Positions 63,866 through 64,000 of a stretch of DNA of 64,000 nucleotides are shown here, piece by piece. Origin of the DNA: Arthrobacter sp. 131MFCol6.1 (GTDB taxonomy: Bacteria; Actinomycetota; Actinomycetes; Actinomycetales; Micrococcaceae); contig NZ_KB895541.1 of NCBI RefSeq assembly GCF_000374925.1, forward strand, positions 622,122 to 686,121, in the 5' to 3' direction. The notes beneath the pieces were generated by a model that saw only the letters and a program-made list of their open reading frames with translations, was not told the origin of the DNA and did not search any database. A program made the position numbers and the translations under genes. Each line of letters opens with the position of its first letter. The stretch's first letter is position 1.

Positions 63866-64000
63866 AGGTACTGGCCTGTGCTGGGCATGGTCTCGATGGA
63901 CTTCCCGGGCTCCTGGCCGGCCTTGCCCTGGACGATGGTGCGGATGTATGTGATGCGCTCGCCCTTCTTGCCGGAGATGCGTGCCCAGTCGTCCGGGTTG
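63862..64000 (-). CDS. arc: Proteasomal ATPase Arc/Mpa (C-terminal end only)
   Basis: Only the last 45 residues are in the window; the gene continues beyond the right edge. The visible end reads [40 protein letters not shown] and closes with GQYL, the penultimate-Tyr tail that inserts into the alpha ring of the proteasome. Arc/Mpa recognises pupylated proteins, unfolds them and feeds them to PrcAB. Its stop overlaps the dop start by four bases. Confidence 0.92.
   Translation of the reverse strand, partial: NPDDWARISGKKGERITYIRTIVQGKAGQEPGKSIETMPSTGQYL

Overview
This window is high-GC actinobacterial chromosome, most like a soil Micrococcaceae (Arthrobacter / Pseudarthrobacter group). That placement is an inference from gene content: a complete Pup-proteasome locus (arc, dop, pup, prcB, prcA, pafA), a fused PafBC regulator, RbpA, a maleylpyruvate isomerase of the mycothiol-dependent type, and a LexA box of the actinobacterial type. 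I found no rRNA, tRNA or CRISPR.

Layout. (1) 0-2.2 kb: SOS mutagenesis operon umuD-umuC plus a small co-transcribed gene, behind a near-perfect LexA box. (2) 2.5-10.4 kb: an accessory region with poorly conserved hypotheticals, an orphan Tdi1-like immunity protein, two VOC/dihydrofolate-reductase-like modules, a deleted DHFR-like remnant and at least three decayed tyrosine-recombinase fragments. Two of the fragments lie inside a pair of 40-bp direct repeats and the third lies just outside. (3) 11-17.4 kb: 3-hydroxybenzoate/gentisate catabolism, with 3HB 6-hydroxylase and an AAHS transporter divergent from an IclR regulator, then gentisate dioxygenase, fumarylpyruvate hydrolase and maleylpyruvate isomerase. 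A shared IclR-type dyad lies at both promoters, and a strong bidirectional terminator closes the block. (4) 17.7-19.7 kb: MarR plus a DHA2 efflux pump.

(5) 19.7-32.6 kb: an unidentified catabolic gene cluster, the most interesting part of the window. One arm carries an MFS transporter, cytochrome P450, [3Fe-4S]-type ferredoxin, ferredoxin reductase and TetR. The divergent arm carries two phosphotriesterase-family proteins, a flavin monooxygenase, an HSL-type esterase, a metallo-beta-lactamase-fold hydrolase and a CocE/NonD hydrolase. A second TetR of the same type closes the far end. One phosphotriesterase keeps every metal ligand; its neighbour has lost five of six while its reading frame is intact. 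The divergent promoter region holds two copies of the dyad TTGACA-N3-TGTAAA. Taken together it looks like uptake, hydroxylation, ring or lactone opening and ester hydrolysis of an unknown, possibly plant-derived or xenobiotic, compound.

(6) 32.6-41.1 kb: UvrA-like ABC protein, AraC+VOC, and a type III polyketide synthase / methyltransferase / FAD hydroxylase trio in the order of the Streptomyces srsABC phenolic-lipid operon. These are followed by a lipoprotein and a peptide deformylase. (7) 41-50.6 kb: housekeeping genes: S9 peptidase, RlmA-like methyltransferase, NfeD+SPFH pair, rbpA with a SigR/SigH-type promoter, polyprenol-phosphate mannosyltransferase and an amidohydrolase. (8) 50.6-64 kb: the helY, tatC, tatA, pafBC, FKBP, FKBP, pafA, prcA, prcB, pup, dop, arc block, all on the minus strand. 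Arc tags and unfolds substrates for the PrcAB core, Dop activates Pup by deamidation and PafA ligates it, while PafBC controls the DNA-damage response. The arc gene runs off the right edge.
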